Shown here one piece after another: positions 44,813-56,269 of a stretch of 64,000 nt of DNA (positions within the stretch are counted from its first letter, which is position 1; every line of letters begins with the position of its first letter). The notes below the pieces were generated by a model that saw nothing but the letters and a program-made list of their open reading frames with translations, was not told the origin of the DNA and ran no database searches. The translations under genes were made by a program, and so were the position numbers. The stretch comes from Symsagittifera roscoffensis (Eukaryota; Xenacoelomorpha; Acoela; Convolutidae). The stretch lies in the NCBI RefSeq assembly GCF_963678635.1, contig NC_087066.1, forward strand, positions 67,653,477 through 67,717,476, in the 5' to 3' direction.

Positions 44813-46270
44813 TAAACAAGACAGGGCAAAGTCATATATCAGGGCTCGTATGTAAGGGCAAAGTCATGAATATTCTGACTGTGCCCGTTGATAAAGACAA
44901 TTTTAAAAACGATATCAAGGTTCGAAGCGACTAAGTTTTTCATAAAACAAATGCAGGCAAATACATGACTGCCAAAAAGTTTAAGTAAATCCTCAAAAAT
45001 GAAGGAAAAGTTTAAATCTGAAATTTAAGTTTTTGCCAGATTGCCGGATTTGTAAATGTAATCCAGATTCGTGGTGCACGCAAAATAGCCACGAATTACA
45101 TAAATTTTATTGAGTGCAGCTAAAGTTTTCATTATTTGGTCTTTCATGCTGTGATTGTCTCAAACTTTTCAAAAAAAAAACAGGCCAATATTTTCAAAAA
45201 GTGAATTTTTCAAAGAGGAAGCTTTCTAGCTGGATTCAATATGTTTCTTTTTTATAGTAACGAGTTTGGCAATTTTTGCCACTTAGTCAATGGGTTTTCG
45301 TAGTTGAGAAAACAATTGGTTATTTTCTTTCCGTAAAAACCATTTACAGCAAATTTCCTGATATTTGTGTGCAAAATTTGCTAGCCATAAAAAATTCATA
45401 GAAAGAAAAGTGCTCAAAATAGAGCTTTGATAAAAACTTTTTGTAAATATGGAGTTGTATAAAATTGTAATAGTTTTCGCTAGAATTTTTGCAAATTAAA
45501 AGCAAAAATGACTGCTCCTATCAAGGCAAAGCCTCTAATGTTTTGACTGGTAAAAAGTTCAAAAGTTAGAAATATTCGGAAACAAAAATCGTTTTTTTGT
45601 CACTTTATCTTGCCGCTTGCTCCTCAAAAGCACAAATTATATCGCTGGTTAACTATCTCAAATTTACAATTTTCAAAACCCCATATTTTATCGAAAAAGT
45701 ACCCAGCAAAAATATGTTTTTTCTAAGCTAGAAATCAAGACATATTTTCAATGAGATGATACTACAAAAAATTGTCAAAAACGCCTAAATATACAGTAGA
45801 AAATGGCGTGGAAAAAGAACCAACAACCCTGAGCACAAATAACTTGCCACTTTCTTCAAAAAACGCAACCACAAGATTGATCGTATCAGGGCGAAATCTT
45901 GATTGTTCCGACTGCCTTCTAAGGTCAATGGAGTAATGTTGTCTTCGGAAAATAATTCGAATTTTAATTGCATTCGTGAAAAACCTGGCCCTATGTTAAG
46001 TGCATTTGAGAAAAACTATGTTAAGTACAAACCATTATATTTTGCATATGAAAAAATCTTAAATAAAACAAAAAGCATGCATCAATTCAATTTGGAATGA
46101 TCTCCATACTGATTAAATAACCGCTCACGCGTTAATAGTACGAAATAGATCGCGCGTTAATTATCCCGAGCAGTCCAAATTGGCCATTTTTAAACACCCA
46201 TAATTTTACGAAAATTTTCACAGATGAAGAATATTTTAAAAGTCAAAAACAGCTTTCAGATGAAATTTGA
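44813..46270 (+). repeat. Three adjacent family 1 elements (two partial heads, one longer copy)
   Basis: Heads with the TATCAGGG-type hairpin and a following CTGAC/CCGACTGCC occur near 44,813 (degenerate), 45,505 (CTCCTATCAAGGCAAAGCC) and 45,869 (GATCGTATCAGGGCGAAATC). The 45,505 copy ends at the CCTGAGCACAAATAACTTGCC terminus near 45,860, directly abutting the next head. The last copy runs through CATCAATTCAATTTGGAATG, CGCGCGTTAATTATCCCGAG and AATTGGCCATTTTTAAACACCC, then breaks off near 46,270. Head-to-tail stacking of non-coding elements. Confidence 0.65.
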
Positions 46271-46540
46271 AAATCTTTTAAATATTGCGGTTTTTTAAGT
46301 CAAGCAAATCGAATTTTTGAGCTCTTCCAAATCCTTGTAAGACTCCATTTTGACCAAATGTTCTGCGCCGCAGGTTTTTTTTTTTTTTGAAAAAACAGGC
46401 CAAAACAGGCTTTTTCATTAGTATTTGGAAAAAATTGACCGAAAAGTTGCGTTTTTTCTGCGCGCGCTCCCCCTCAAAATTCGTTTAAATTGGCGCCGAA
46501 GGCACCTTTAGAAATTTTTTTAGTTCAGTCTGCCAAAATA

Positions 46541-46612
46541 GTTCAGCCTTTGGGTCGGCAGTCAGCCTTTGGGTCGGCAGGGGGTCGAATCCCTGAGGGG
46601 GGCGTCCCCCTA
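46541..46612. repeat. 20-bp tandem repeat followed by two GC hairpins
   Basis: GTTCAGCCTTTGGGTCGGCA is followed immediately by GTCAGCCTTTGGGTCGGCA. Next come CAGGG-GGTCGAAT-CCCTG (46,579-46,596) and a GGGGG..CCCCC stem ending near 46,610. The middle resembles a tRNA T-arm or Pol III B-box-like sequence, but no tRNA body surrounds it. Confidence 0.5.
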
Positions 46613-46912
46613 AATCCGCTGGTGCTTATCTTAGTATCTAGGACAACGCCTTTGAACTGATTAATCAATCAATGATTTGAGGGCAAATTTACAAATAAAC
46701 AGAAACTAGAACTAGTTCATAGTTTCTCATCCAATTTGAAACCAAATAGTACCATACTATTTGCTATAATCTCTAGAGTCAACAATTAATCAAATCAAAC
46801 TTCAATAAAAAATTTCACATCGGAAAGTAAAGAAATAATACCATTAATATTTAAAACAATTGTTCAATCAGTAGCTTTTTGCAAAGGCTGTCTAACTTTG
46901 ATTATTTTCGCA

Positions 46913-48396
46913 ATGACCTTAGTTAGGATGGTAATGCTTGTGTTCTTGTTATCAATTCAGACTTGTAGCGCAATTAACATTTTATTTTACATGCCATGTA
47001 TAGGCGGCCATTTTGGCACAATGTCGACCCTACTAGCTCCTCTGTGCAAATCGAACAACTGTACCGTTTTTGAGTCTGCCAAAATGTGCGAACAAAAATT
47101 GGCGTCGTTTCATAAAACTGTCAACTTTGAGGTCATAAAAGGTCACGGACTTCCTGATGAGTATTCAATCGACGGAAATGTTGATTTTCTGCTCCGCATT
47201 TGCGATATATTGACTGATATGTACATTTACGCTTATAATGAATTATCGAAAGTGATTGATGGAAACCCTGGAAAGTTTGATCTTCTGATTGTGGACAGCT
47301 CGGCAGTTATGGGAAGTTTGCTGGTTGGCGAGAAGTACAACATGCCAACGATTCATCAGAGTCCAGGGCTGCCAGGAGGAGTGGAGTGCATCCAGGACAA
47401 ATGGCCAGTCACTCTGTTCGAACTATATCTCCTCAAACCATTCGGCAAAAAGTGTTGGAACTTCATCCAAGAAAAAAGAACCCAACTTAACTTACCCGAT
47501 ATGGACTACCAGGGAGGTTTTATTGGCACCGAATATTCCGATAGGTTCCCCATGTTTCTTCCTACGTCACCTTCAATTTACCCTAAACCCCATCATACTA
47601 CCGAACATATTTACTTGGGTGGTTTGCGAGATGAACAATTACATCCCAAACTTAGTCCCGAACTAGAATCATGGATCAAGAAAAATGACAAAAACATAAT
47701 CTACATATCCCTCGGAACCCATTCCACCCTGGAGACTGAAGAGTTGAGGGCTTTTGTGGATAGCCTGAAAAGTGAGGCAAAGTACAGGTTTATCTGGTCA
47801 TTGGGACTTGGCCTGGAGAATAAAGCCAAGTCTGTCGGAATATTCGACCAAAATAATGATCAGGTATTCCTGAGTGACTACTTGCCTCAATTTACTCTCC
47901 TAGGAAAAACCCAAAAGTCAAAGTGTACGTGTCGCATTGTGGTCTAGGTTCCATGGTTGACCAAGTATCAAGAGCAATTCCAGGCGTGTTTGTGCCTCAG
48001 TTCAGCGACCAATTTTCCAACGCAGCCAAATTGGAAAGTCTCGAAACTGGAATTATTTTAAAAGATTTCAAATACGAACACTTAATGGAGGCTATTGATA
48101 AAGTATTTGGTAACTATGCTTTGTATAAGAAACACTTAGAGCGTCTTCAAAAAGAGTTCAAACAGTATGAAAACTACGAAGCTATTAATGAATTTGCTCT
48201 CAAAATTGCGTCCAGAAAGAAGTTGACCGTCAAATATAATCTACCTTATCAAGTCCACTGCCCAAGAGTTGCTACCTTTTGGATGGCCTTGAAGGTGGCT
48301 CTGCCAGTTGTTGGGTTTGTGACTCTGTGTCTGGCGTATAAACTGTTCTGTCTATGCTGCAAAAAGAGCAAATATAGCGAAAAGAAGGCACAGTAG
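46913..48396 (+). CDS. UDP-glycosyltransferase (GT1 family), intronless, one frameshift
   Basis: Enzymes of this family transfer a sugar from a UDP-sugar to small lipophilic acceptors in the ER lumen. I chose the ATG at 46,913 because it starts a signal peptide (residues 1-20, ending QTCSA). The N-terminal acceptor half has the probable catalytic His (GGHFGTM, His33) and its Asp partner (LLIVDSSAVMG, Asp128). The C-terminal half has NIIYISLGTHS (from residue 261) and the family signature HCGLGSMVDQ...P.FSDQFSNA. A transmembrane segment (WMALKVALPVVGFVTLCLAY) and a basic tail ending KKAQ, a KKXX ER-retrieval signal, follow. Total length near 494 residues is normal for the family. The frame shifts by one base at a run of five A (47,905-47,909), just before the signature. 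Either the gene is newly broken or the run is a sequence error; all other features look intact. Confidence 0.92.
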
Positions 48397-48449
48397 ACAT
48401 TGGTACATTACAAAAAAAATATATATATGCTAGATGTTTCATTCGGACC

Positions 48450-48463
48450 ATTAAATATTAAAT
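48450..48463 (+). promoter_or_regulatory. Poly(A) signal candidate for the UGT gene
   Basis: ATTAAA at 48,450-48,455 and an overlapping ATTAAATAA follow the UGT stop (48,394-48,396) by about 55 bases, in an AT-rich 3' region. Confidence 0.4.
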
Positions 48464-48667
48464 AACTATTTTATCAGACCATGTTTTAACTATGTATATT
48501 TTCAGGCAACTCAAAACTTCATTAGGATAGTTCTAGAGATTGAAAAACACAAGACAGTGGCAGCACAACTATATGAAGCGTCGAAATTCATAATCAGTTC
48601 GAGGCGCATGACCACACCTCATTTAAATTCTGCTAATTGTTTTCAAAGGATGCCAACTTGGTTTTTC

Positions 48668-51605
48668 TTTACGGCATAAGTCTTGACCAAGTTTCAAACA
48701 TCTAAAAACTTCTTCGGCTCAAACAAGCCGGAAGTTTTAAGAAACGTCTTCAAAAAGATTATCTTATCTGGGTAAAAAGTAGCCTTGCAAACGTGGGAGA
48801 AAACGTAGTTCAAATTCACGTGCGGATAACACGGAAGCTCTTAAGTTCTTTTTGATTAATTCTGCAGCCAAAATCTGCTAGATAATTTCTGAGCGCTGTT
48901 ACAAAAAGTATACAAAAAGCATAATTTGGATTTAGCGCTCAGTTGTTTATACAATTCGCCTTAGATTCTAATTTAAAAAGTTTAACGGTTTTGTGGATTT
49001 GATATATTGAAAGGTGTATCTCGATATATTTCGATGTATATTTATATTTTGTAAACAGCACGTTCAACCAAATTTTTTTGCTACCAGTGAAGTAAAGAAG
49101 AAAGCACAATGAGGTCAGCTTGAGCCAACCCATCGTAGAATTTAAAACAAAATGAGAACAAAACAAGACTGCTCGTATATCAGGGCAAAACCTTGAACGT
49201 CCCGACTGCACATTATTTGGTCTCAAATTGTTTTTAGTCTAAGAAATATTGATAAACTACAAATTTTAGTCTGGTAAGACAAAAATGAAAAAAAAGGTGG
49301 CTTTTTATGGAAATGGTAAGACCAATAAGCTTGCCTCAGTTCAATTTGGATCGAGTTTGAGTGCGTATAATTTGCCACGCATAAGTATTTTGCGTATTGA
49401 AACATAACAAGACTACTCGTATCAGGGCGAAGCCCTGAATGTTCCGACTGCCTTTTAAGGGGGAGCAGTAATAACATTGAAAAATTAAATGTAAGAAAAA
49501 ATAAAATGAAATATTTTTTTTCTAAAATTTGAAATGTTTTATAAAAATCATCCCCCCACAGGCCATATAAAGTACAAAAGGATAAATTTAGCTCCTTGTA
49601 GCAATCAATTGTGGCAAACAAGCTTCTTTCAACCAATTTGGAACGATATCTAAGACGGATTAACTCTCCGCTTACGCGTTAATAGCGCGAAATATATCGC
49701 GAGCTAATTGTCCCAAATTGACCAGAATGGCGATCTTTAAACCCCATAACTTTACAAAAAAAGATCCCTGGTTAAATATATTTTCGAAATTGAGCTCAGG
49801 ATAACAATACTTTTCGAATGATCTCAAAAATTGTTGTCAAAAATGGCTAGTTAAAATGTCGAAATTTGTCTGAAGAAAAAAAACCCCACCCCGAGCACAA
49901 ATATTCCGTTACTTTCGTATCGAAAGTCGGAACAATAAAAAAGTATTATTACCACAGCAATGCCGCACTTTAGCCTAGTTCAAGCATACTCGCATACTCG
50001 CTTGGCAACCTCAAGGATTACGGATGGATGCCCATACGCAGTCATCTCTCTCCAAAATCTGAAGAAAATCGGAAGTCGGAACAACAAGACTGCTCGCAAA
50101 TCCAGAGAAATTTTTGAAAACTCTAACTCTTTCATTTGACGATAGGAAGCTTTTTGTTTTATATAAAATTTTTAAAAATGAGAAATTTTTAATAATTTTA
50201 ATAATATTTTAGAAAAAATATTTTTATCCTCCACAAGCTACTCAAAGTACCAAATGATAAATTTTGCATGCGGTTAAGTTTTTTCAAAGCAAATTGCTAG
50301 TCTCAGCTCAATCGGGCAAGATTTGGTTTGTCGCCGACATAGTAATAGAATAAAACACAACGCGCGTAACTATCCCAGTTGGAGTTGTAGTCGTCAAATT
50401 AGTCTCAAGTTCAAACCATTACATTTTGTGGAAAAAATCGCAAGTAGCAATATCCAAGCACCAATATCACCCAGATGCTTAAAAAAACTTAATAAAATTT
50501 CTTAATTAAAAAGTCCAAAGATGGAACAACCAGGACACTTAGATGAAAAACTTGACTGGCTTTTTGAAAACTTTGATAAGAGCATCATTTGAAACTTTCG
50601 ATTAAACTAAAGCAATTGCTAAACAGAATAAGAATTAGACTTAAACAAATTCAACTTAATTTAAACTTAAACAAAGATCAAACATCATTAGATGTCCTAA
50701 TCGAAAAGTGGGAGCAAAAATTATCAATCCGTTCATATTTCTTATTCATATGAGAGATTGTACCCAACATTTGAATTTATTGACTCTATCAAAATGTGTG
50801 CAATTATTTTGTGTAATTTTGTGTATTTTGTGAATTGCAACTGGATTCGACAGCAAGGACGCTTCTTTTGTTCCTCTTTTGTGTTTCATTCTCTTTGACC
50901 TTTCCGCATAAATTTATGCAGTGCACAGTTTGGTTATGTGTTGTAATCGGACAAAAACTAAGAAAGGATGGATTATGGTCCAGAGAAGGCGCTACAAAAC
51001 AAATTTATCAGTAATTTGTCTGTGGGATCAAAGTTAGCAGTTTAGGCAAGTTAATCTACATACTCTTTAAACAAGTTTTTTTTTGAAAAAATTGATCGTT
51101 TGCAGAATCTTTTTCTTCAAAACCTCGTCCAATAGTTACTTTTTTGATATTAAATCACTTAGCTTGTTGAAATTCTGTTAACAACGTGTGTTGCCTCAAA
51201 TGCGCAAAGTTATCAGTTCCAGAACAAAATTGCTGGCAAATAATGTTTAAAGAATTTTTAGCAACCAAAACCTACCTCAATGCTTATAATCCAATCAAAG
51301 TCTGATGTCACTCAAAAAAAGAAACAATTAGTTTTTACTAGGGAAAAAAAATTTTCGTTTTAAATACATAAGTTGCTTTTTTCTAAATTTTTTTTGACGT
51401 GAATCGCATGTACGAAAAAAAAATGTTTTAAAACAAAAATTTGCTTTGAAGATTAAACTAACTTCTGATAAAACGATTTTTTTGATATCCAAACTGCTAT
51501 GCAATGAAACATCGTTTTGTTGCTGAAAATGGTTCAACTGTATAAACGTAAAAAATAAAAACGTCTCTTATAAACAATACTCCTTTATTCCAATTGCCCT
51601 TCTTC
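48668..51605. repeat. Tandem duplication copy 1 (~2.94 kb, with nested insertion)
   Basis: It begins at CGGCATAAGTCTTGACCAAG (48,672) and ends at CCAATTGCCCTT (about 51,600), where the second copy starts with the same CGGCATAAG. Most of the two copies is nearly identical with scattered substitutions. Copy 1 is longer by about 526 bases because of the family-1 element at 49,386-49,935. Other family-1-like pieces lie at about 49,155-49,385 and 50,085-50,500 in both copies. No gene was recognised inside. Confidence 0.88.
49386..49935 (+). mobile_element. Family 1 element, insertion absent from the sister copy
   Basis: The left end AACAAGACTACTCG leads into the perfect hairpin TCAGGGCGAAGCCCTGA (49,422-49,438), then TGTTCCGACTGCC. 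The body has CCCCCCACAGGCC, ACCAATTTGGAACG, CTTACGCGTTAATAGCG, CCCAAATTGACCAG and TTGAGCTCAGGATAACAA. The right end is a second hairpin (CTTTCGTATCGAAAG) and GTCGGAACAATAAAA. The corresponding place in copy 2 (about 52,345-52,353) reads straight from GAAACATAA into AAGTATTATTACC. About 526 bases, non-coding, short inverted GTTCCGACT sequences inside both ends. It defines family 1. Confidence 0.82.
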
Positions 51606-54008
51606 TATACGGCATAAGTCTTGACCAAGTTTTAAACATCTAAAAACTTCTTCGGCTCAAACAAGCCGGAAGTTTTAAGAAACGTCTTCAAAAAGATTAT
51701 CTTATCTGGGTAAAAAGTAGCCTTGCAAACGTGGGAGAAAACGTAGTTCAAATTCTCGTGCGGATAACACGGAAGCTCTTAAGTTCTTTTTGATTAATTC
51801 TGCAGCCATAATCTGCTAGAGAATTTCTGAGCGCTGTTACAAAAAGTATACAAAAAGCATAATTTGGATTTAGCGCTCAGTTGCTTATACAATTCGCCGT
51901 ACGTTCTAATTTAAAAAGTTTAACGGTTTTGTGGATTTGATATATTGAAAGGTGTATCTCGATATATTTCGATGTATATTTATATTTTGTAAACAGCACG
52001 TTCAACCAAATTTTTTTGCTACCAGTGAAGTAAAGAAGAAAGCACAATGAGGTCAGCTTGAGCCAACCCATCGTAGAATTTAAAACAAAATGAGAACAAA
52101 ACAAGACTGCTCGTATATCAGGGCAAAACCTTGAACGTCCCGACTGCACATTATTTGGTCTCAAATTGTTTTTAGTCTAAGAAATATTGATAAACTACAA
52201 ATTTTAGTCTGGTAAGACAAAAATGAACAAATAAGACTGGCTTATTATGGAAAAGTTTAGACCAATAAGCTTGCCTCAGTTCGATTTGGAACGATTTTGA
52301 GTGCGTATAGTTTGCCACGCATAAGTATTTTGCGTTTTGAAACATAATAACAAAGTATTATTACCACAGCAATGCCGCACTTTAGCCTAGTTCAAGCATA
52401 CTCGCCTGCTCGCTTGACAGTCTCAAGGATTAGGGGTGGATGCCCATACGCAGTCACCTCTCTCTAAAATCTGAAGAAAATCGGAAGTCGGAACAACAAG
52501 ACTGCTCGCATATTCAGAGAAAACTTTGAAAACTCTTACTGTTTCGCTTGACGATCGGAAGCTTTTTGTTTTACATAAAATTTTTAAAAATGAGAAATTT
52601 TTAATAATTTACTAACATTTTTGAAAAAATGTTTTTATCCTCCACAAGCTGCTCAAAGTACCAAATGATAAATTTTGCATGTGTTAAAATTTTTTCTAAA
52701 GCAAATTGCTAGTCTCAGCCCAATCGGGCAAGATTTGGTTTGTCGCCGACATAGTAATAGAATTAAACTCAACGCGCGTAAACTATCCCAGTTGGAATTG
52801 TAGTCGTCAAAATAGTCCCAAGTTCAAACCATTACACTTTTGTGGAAAAAATCGCAAGTAGCAATATCCAAGCACCAATATCGCTCAGATGCTTAAAAAA
52901 CTTAATAAAATTTCTTAATTAAAAAGTCGAAAAATGGAACAACGAGGACGCTTAGATGAAAAACTTGACTGGCTTTTTGAAAACTTTGATAAGAGCATCA
53001 TTTGAAACTTTCGATTAATTAAAGCAATTGCTAAACAGAATAAGAATTAGACTTAAACAAAATCAACTTAATTTAAACTTAAACAAAGATCAAACAGCAT
53101 TAGATGTCTTAATCGAAAAGTGGGAGCAAAAATTATCAATCCGTTCATATTTCTTATTCATATGAGAGATTGTACCCAACATTTGAATTTATTGACTCTA
53201 TCAAAATGTATGCAATTATTTTGTGTAATTTTGTGTATTTTGTGAATTGCAACTGGATTCGACAGCAAGGACGCTTCTTTTGTTCCTCTTCTGTGTTCCA
53301 TTCTCTTTGACCTTTCCTCATAAGTTTATCCAGTGCACAGTTTGGTCATGTATTGTAATCGGACAAAAAGTAAGAGTGGATGGATTATGGTCCAGGCGCT
53401 ACAAAACCCATTTATCAGTAATTTGTTTGTGGGATCAAAGTTAGCAGTTTAGGCAAGTTAATCTACATACACTTAAACAAGTTTTTTTTTGAAAAATTTG
53501 ATCGTTTGCAGAATCTTTTTCTTCAAAACGTCATCCAATAGTTACTTTTTTGATATTAAATCACTTAGCTTGTTGAAATTCTGTTAACAACGTGTGTTGC
53601 CTCAAATGCGCAAAGTTATCAGTTCCAGAACAAAAATAGCTGGCAAATATTGTTTAAAGAATTTTTAGCAACCAAAACCTACGTCCATGCTTATAATCCA
53701 ATCAAAGTCTGATGTCACTCAAAAAAAGAAACAATTAGTTTTTACTAGGGAAAAAAAATTTTCGTTTTAAATACATTAGTTGCTTTTCTCTAAATTTTTT
53801 TTGACGTGAATCGCATGTACGAAACAAATTGTTTTAAAACAAAAATTTGCTTTGAAAATTAAACTAACTTCTGATAAAACGATTTTTTTGATATCCAAAC
53901 TGCTATGCGATGAAACATTGTTTTGTCGCTGAAAATGGTTTAACTGTATAATTGTAAAAAATAAAAACGTCTCTTATCAAGGATACTCATTTTTTCCAAT
54001 TGCCCTTT
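51606..54008. repeat. Tandem duplication copy 2 (~2.4 kb, lacking the nested insertion)
   Basis: Direct repeat of copy 1, starting at CGGCATAAG (51,610); the offset is 2,938 bases before the insertion point and 2,412 after it. Small indels and substitutions are spread along it. Open frames here (for example minus 51,877-52,164) are the same as in copy 1 and show no coding features. Confidence 0.88.
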
Positions 54009-54059
54009 TGAAATAGTTTTTAAAATCATCAAAAAAATGAGAGTTTTTCAAAAACTGAA

Positions 54060-54930
54060 AAAAAAAGTTTTTCCTATTTTTCTAATACTCCCCCCATGAA
54101 TACAAAGTAATGTTCTTTGTAATTAAAAGTGTTTCAATGCGCCAAATATTTTGCCTCAATTCAATTTGGAACAATTTAGAGCCAGATTTAAAGGTGATAA
54201 CGCGTTTAGAGAATGAAAAATCTCGCCCAAAAACTTTCCCAAATTAGCCATAGTGGCAATGTTTAAACGACAACTGTAGGAGAAAAGATCACAAGTGCAA
54301 AAATCTTTTTAAGATTGAGCTCAAAATCCCAATATTTTTCACGTGATGAAAAATGTTTTGTCAATAATGGCTAGCTAAAAGTCGAAACTTGTCAGGAGAA
54401 TAAAACCACACCGAGCGCAATTATTCTTAGAAACTTGGAAAAAAAATCAAAAAAGTTGAGTAGCTGCTTAACAATTTTTCCCCTTAGAATTTTTTTTCAG
54501 TTGTTATAGGAACTCAGCGTTTGGATGAAAAACATTTGAAAGCCAAATTATTGTGTTTTCTAAAAACGCAGATGTTTTGTATTGTTCTGTGGGTTATACA
54601 AAATGCTCGTTTCAGGTCAAAATCCTGAGTGCTTTGACAACCGTTTCAAGCAAATAAAGAAAATTTTGCCGATAAGAAATGGTAAAGTAATCAAATAAAA
54701 TTACTAGAAAGAAATATATTGTGCTTTAATTGGCCCAAATTGGGTAATTGGCAATTTTTAAACCCGCAAAACATTGTAAAATTAAGCTCACAGTGTCAGT
54801 TTTTTTCATATGACAAAATAATTTTAATCAAAAACGACTAAATAAAAAAGCGAAACTGGTGTGGAAAGAAATCACCCTCGAGAACACATATTCCGTCACT
54901 TTTTCTAAAAATTGGAGTAATTATTAAAAA
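54060..54930 (+). repeat. Two family 1 elements, diverged, head to tail
   Basis: The first (about 54,060-54,450) has CTCCCCCCATGAATACAAAG, TGCCTCAATTCAATTTGGAA, ACGCGTTTAGAG, CCCAAATTAGCC, TTGAGCTCAAAATCCC and CACACCGAGCGCAATTATTC. The second (about 54,598-54,930) begins at a degenerate hairpin head (CTCGTTTCAGGTCAAAATCC). It continues with TAATTGGCCCAAATTGGG, a short GTGGAAAGAAATCACCCTCG, and the ACACATATTCCGTCACTTTT tail. Confidence 0.6.
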
Positions 54931-55214
54931 ATAGGCCGGTTTCTTATTATAACAGTTTCTCGATACCACCTTATTTTGATTTTGTTTTTGTTTGACTATA
55001 AGTGGCAAATTTTTTTGTGTTCTGTGTAAAAAAATGTTTTGATTTATCAAACTTTTTCCAAACTTATTCTTAATTCAATTTTTGTAGTTTCAACGAACCT
55101 AGAAGTACTGGGACACTTAAGTTTTTTCGAACGGTTGCAATTTTAATCAAAAATTGCAAAGAGAAATTTAATTTCTGTGATTTAAAGACAGTGAACTTTG
55201 TTTTCATTTCTTAT

Positions 55215-55855
55215 ACCTGCCAATCACTGAGGACAAACTTTGTATTCGGGTGAGTTTTTTTTTTAATTTTTGTTTTCCACGAAACAAAAATTAGACGGGA
55301 GGGGTTGAGTGATATATCATATCAAAGCTTTTGCGGTCTTAACTAGAGCGACCTTAAGTACTTTCAAATATTTACTCACTATCGAGCAAAACCGGTTTTA
55401 ACTTCTGGTATTTAGTCTAATTTTGAATAAATTTAGCGAATTCAATAGAAAAATCTTTAAAACAAGACGTTTGCAATAGGCTTAAAGTGGTAGTTTTGAA
55501 AAACAACTTCAACCGTGAAATCAAATTCAGTAGGAACATAGAAAACATGGTTTTTAAATTGTTTAGCGCTTTTTGTGAATGAATATTTCAAAAATATTTT
55601 AAAAAAATCAGCAAAAAAATGAAAAAAAGTTTTCAAATTCTTTTAAATGTTTTTTCTTCAATTTTTTTATTCTCGGAGAAAATTTGTTGTCAAATGCACC
55701 TAATTTACGGATATCATCAAAATTAGATACTTTTTTCAGATTCTTTTATCACACCACGAAGAAAAAATGACAGAACTTGAAAAAAACGCTGCACCTTTTT
55801 TTAAATATTCGAAACTTTATGTGATAATCGCACAGCAACCGGCTATCCTTGGTTG
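55215..55855 (-). repeat. Family 2 dispersed element, reverse copy
   Basis: It begins with ACAAACTTTGTATTCGGGTG and TTTTGTTTTCCACG, and ends with CACCACGAAGAAAAAATGAC, ...GCACAGCAACCGGCTATCC. Same order as the copy at 41,782-42,345 in reverse complement, about 640 bases. It also aligns with 62,520-62,995, including a GAGTGATA.ATC.TAT and ATCGAG.AAAAC.GGTTTTAA stretch. Confidence 0.65.
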
Positions 55856-56269
55856 TTATTTGTCATTGGATATCCAGGACAAAGACGAAGCTTTTGATTG
55901 CAAAATTTACCTCTTTTACCTTACAAGCTTTCAGTTTTAAATTAATGACTTGAAGGAAAGGTAAATTGAACAAACCAATCAAAAAATTGAGTTCGAACCT
56001 AGTTAATCGCCTGTATACAATTCTACGCGTCTATAATCCAAATTAAAAGCGTGAACCCACATTAACTTTTGTCGTGGAAAACATACTGCTAATTAAAGGC
56101 ACGCACGTTTAAGTTACAGAATTTTGGCAGCTAAAAAGCAACTGCAAGGGACGGTGGAATTGTAATGGACCATATTTCTTAAAATTTATGTTTTTTCAGA
56201 TCTTCTAACATATTGACAAAAAAATTGGACTTGGAGTTGGTTACTTTTCCGACCAATTTTGCATTTTGA

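Noticed and set aside
46571-46612. tRNA gene suggested by GGGGGTCGAATCCC
   Set aside because: No acceptor, D or anticodon arms could be folded around it and the loop is eight bases.
48939-52164. Duplicated 95-codon minus-strand ORF beginning MRPNNVQSGR
   Set aside because: It spans a family-1 head in both duplication copies and its conservation is explained by the tandem duplication.
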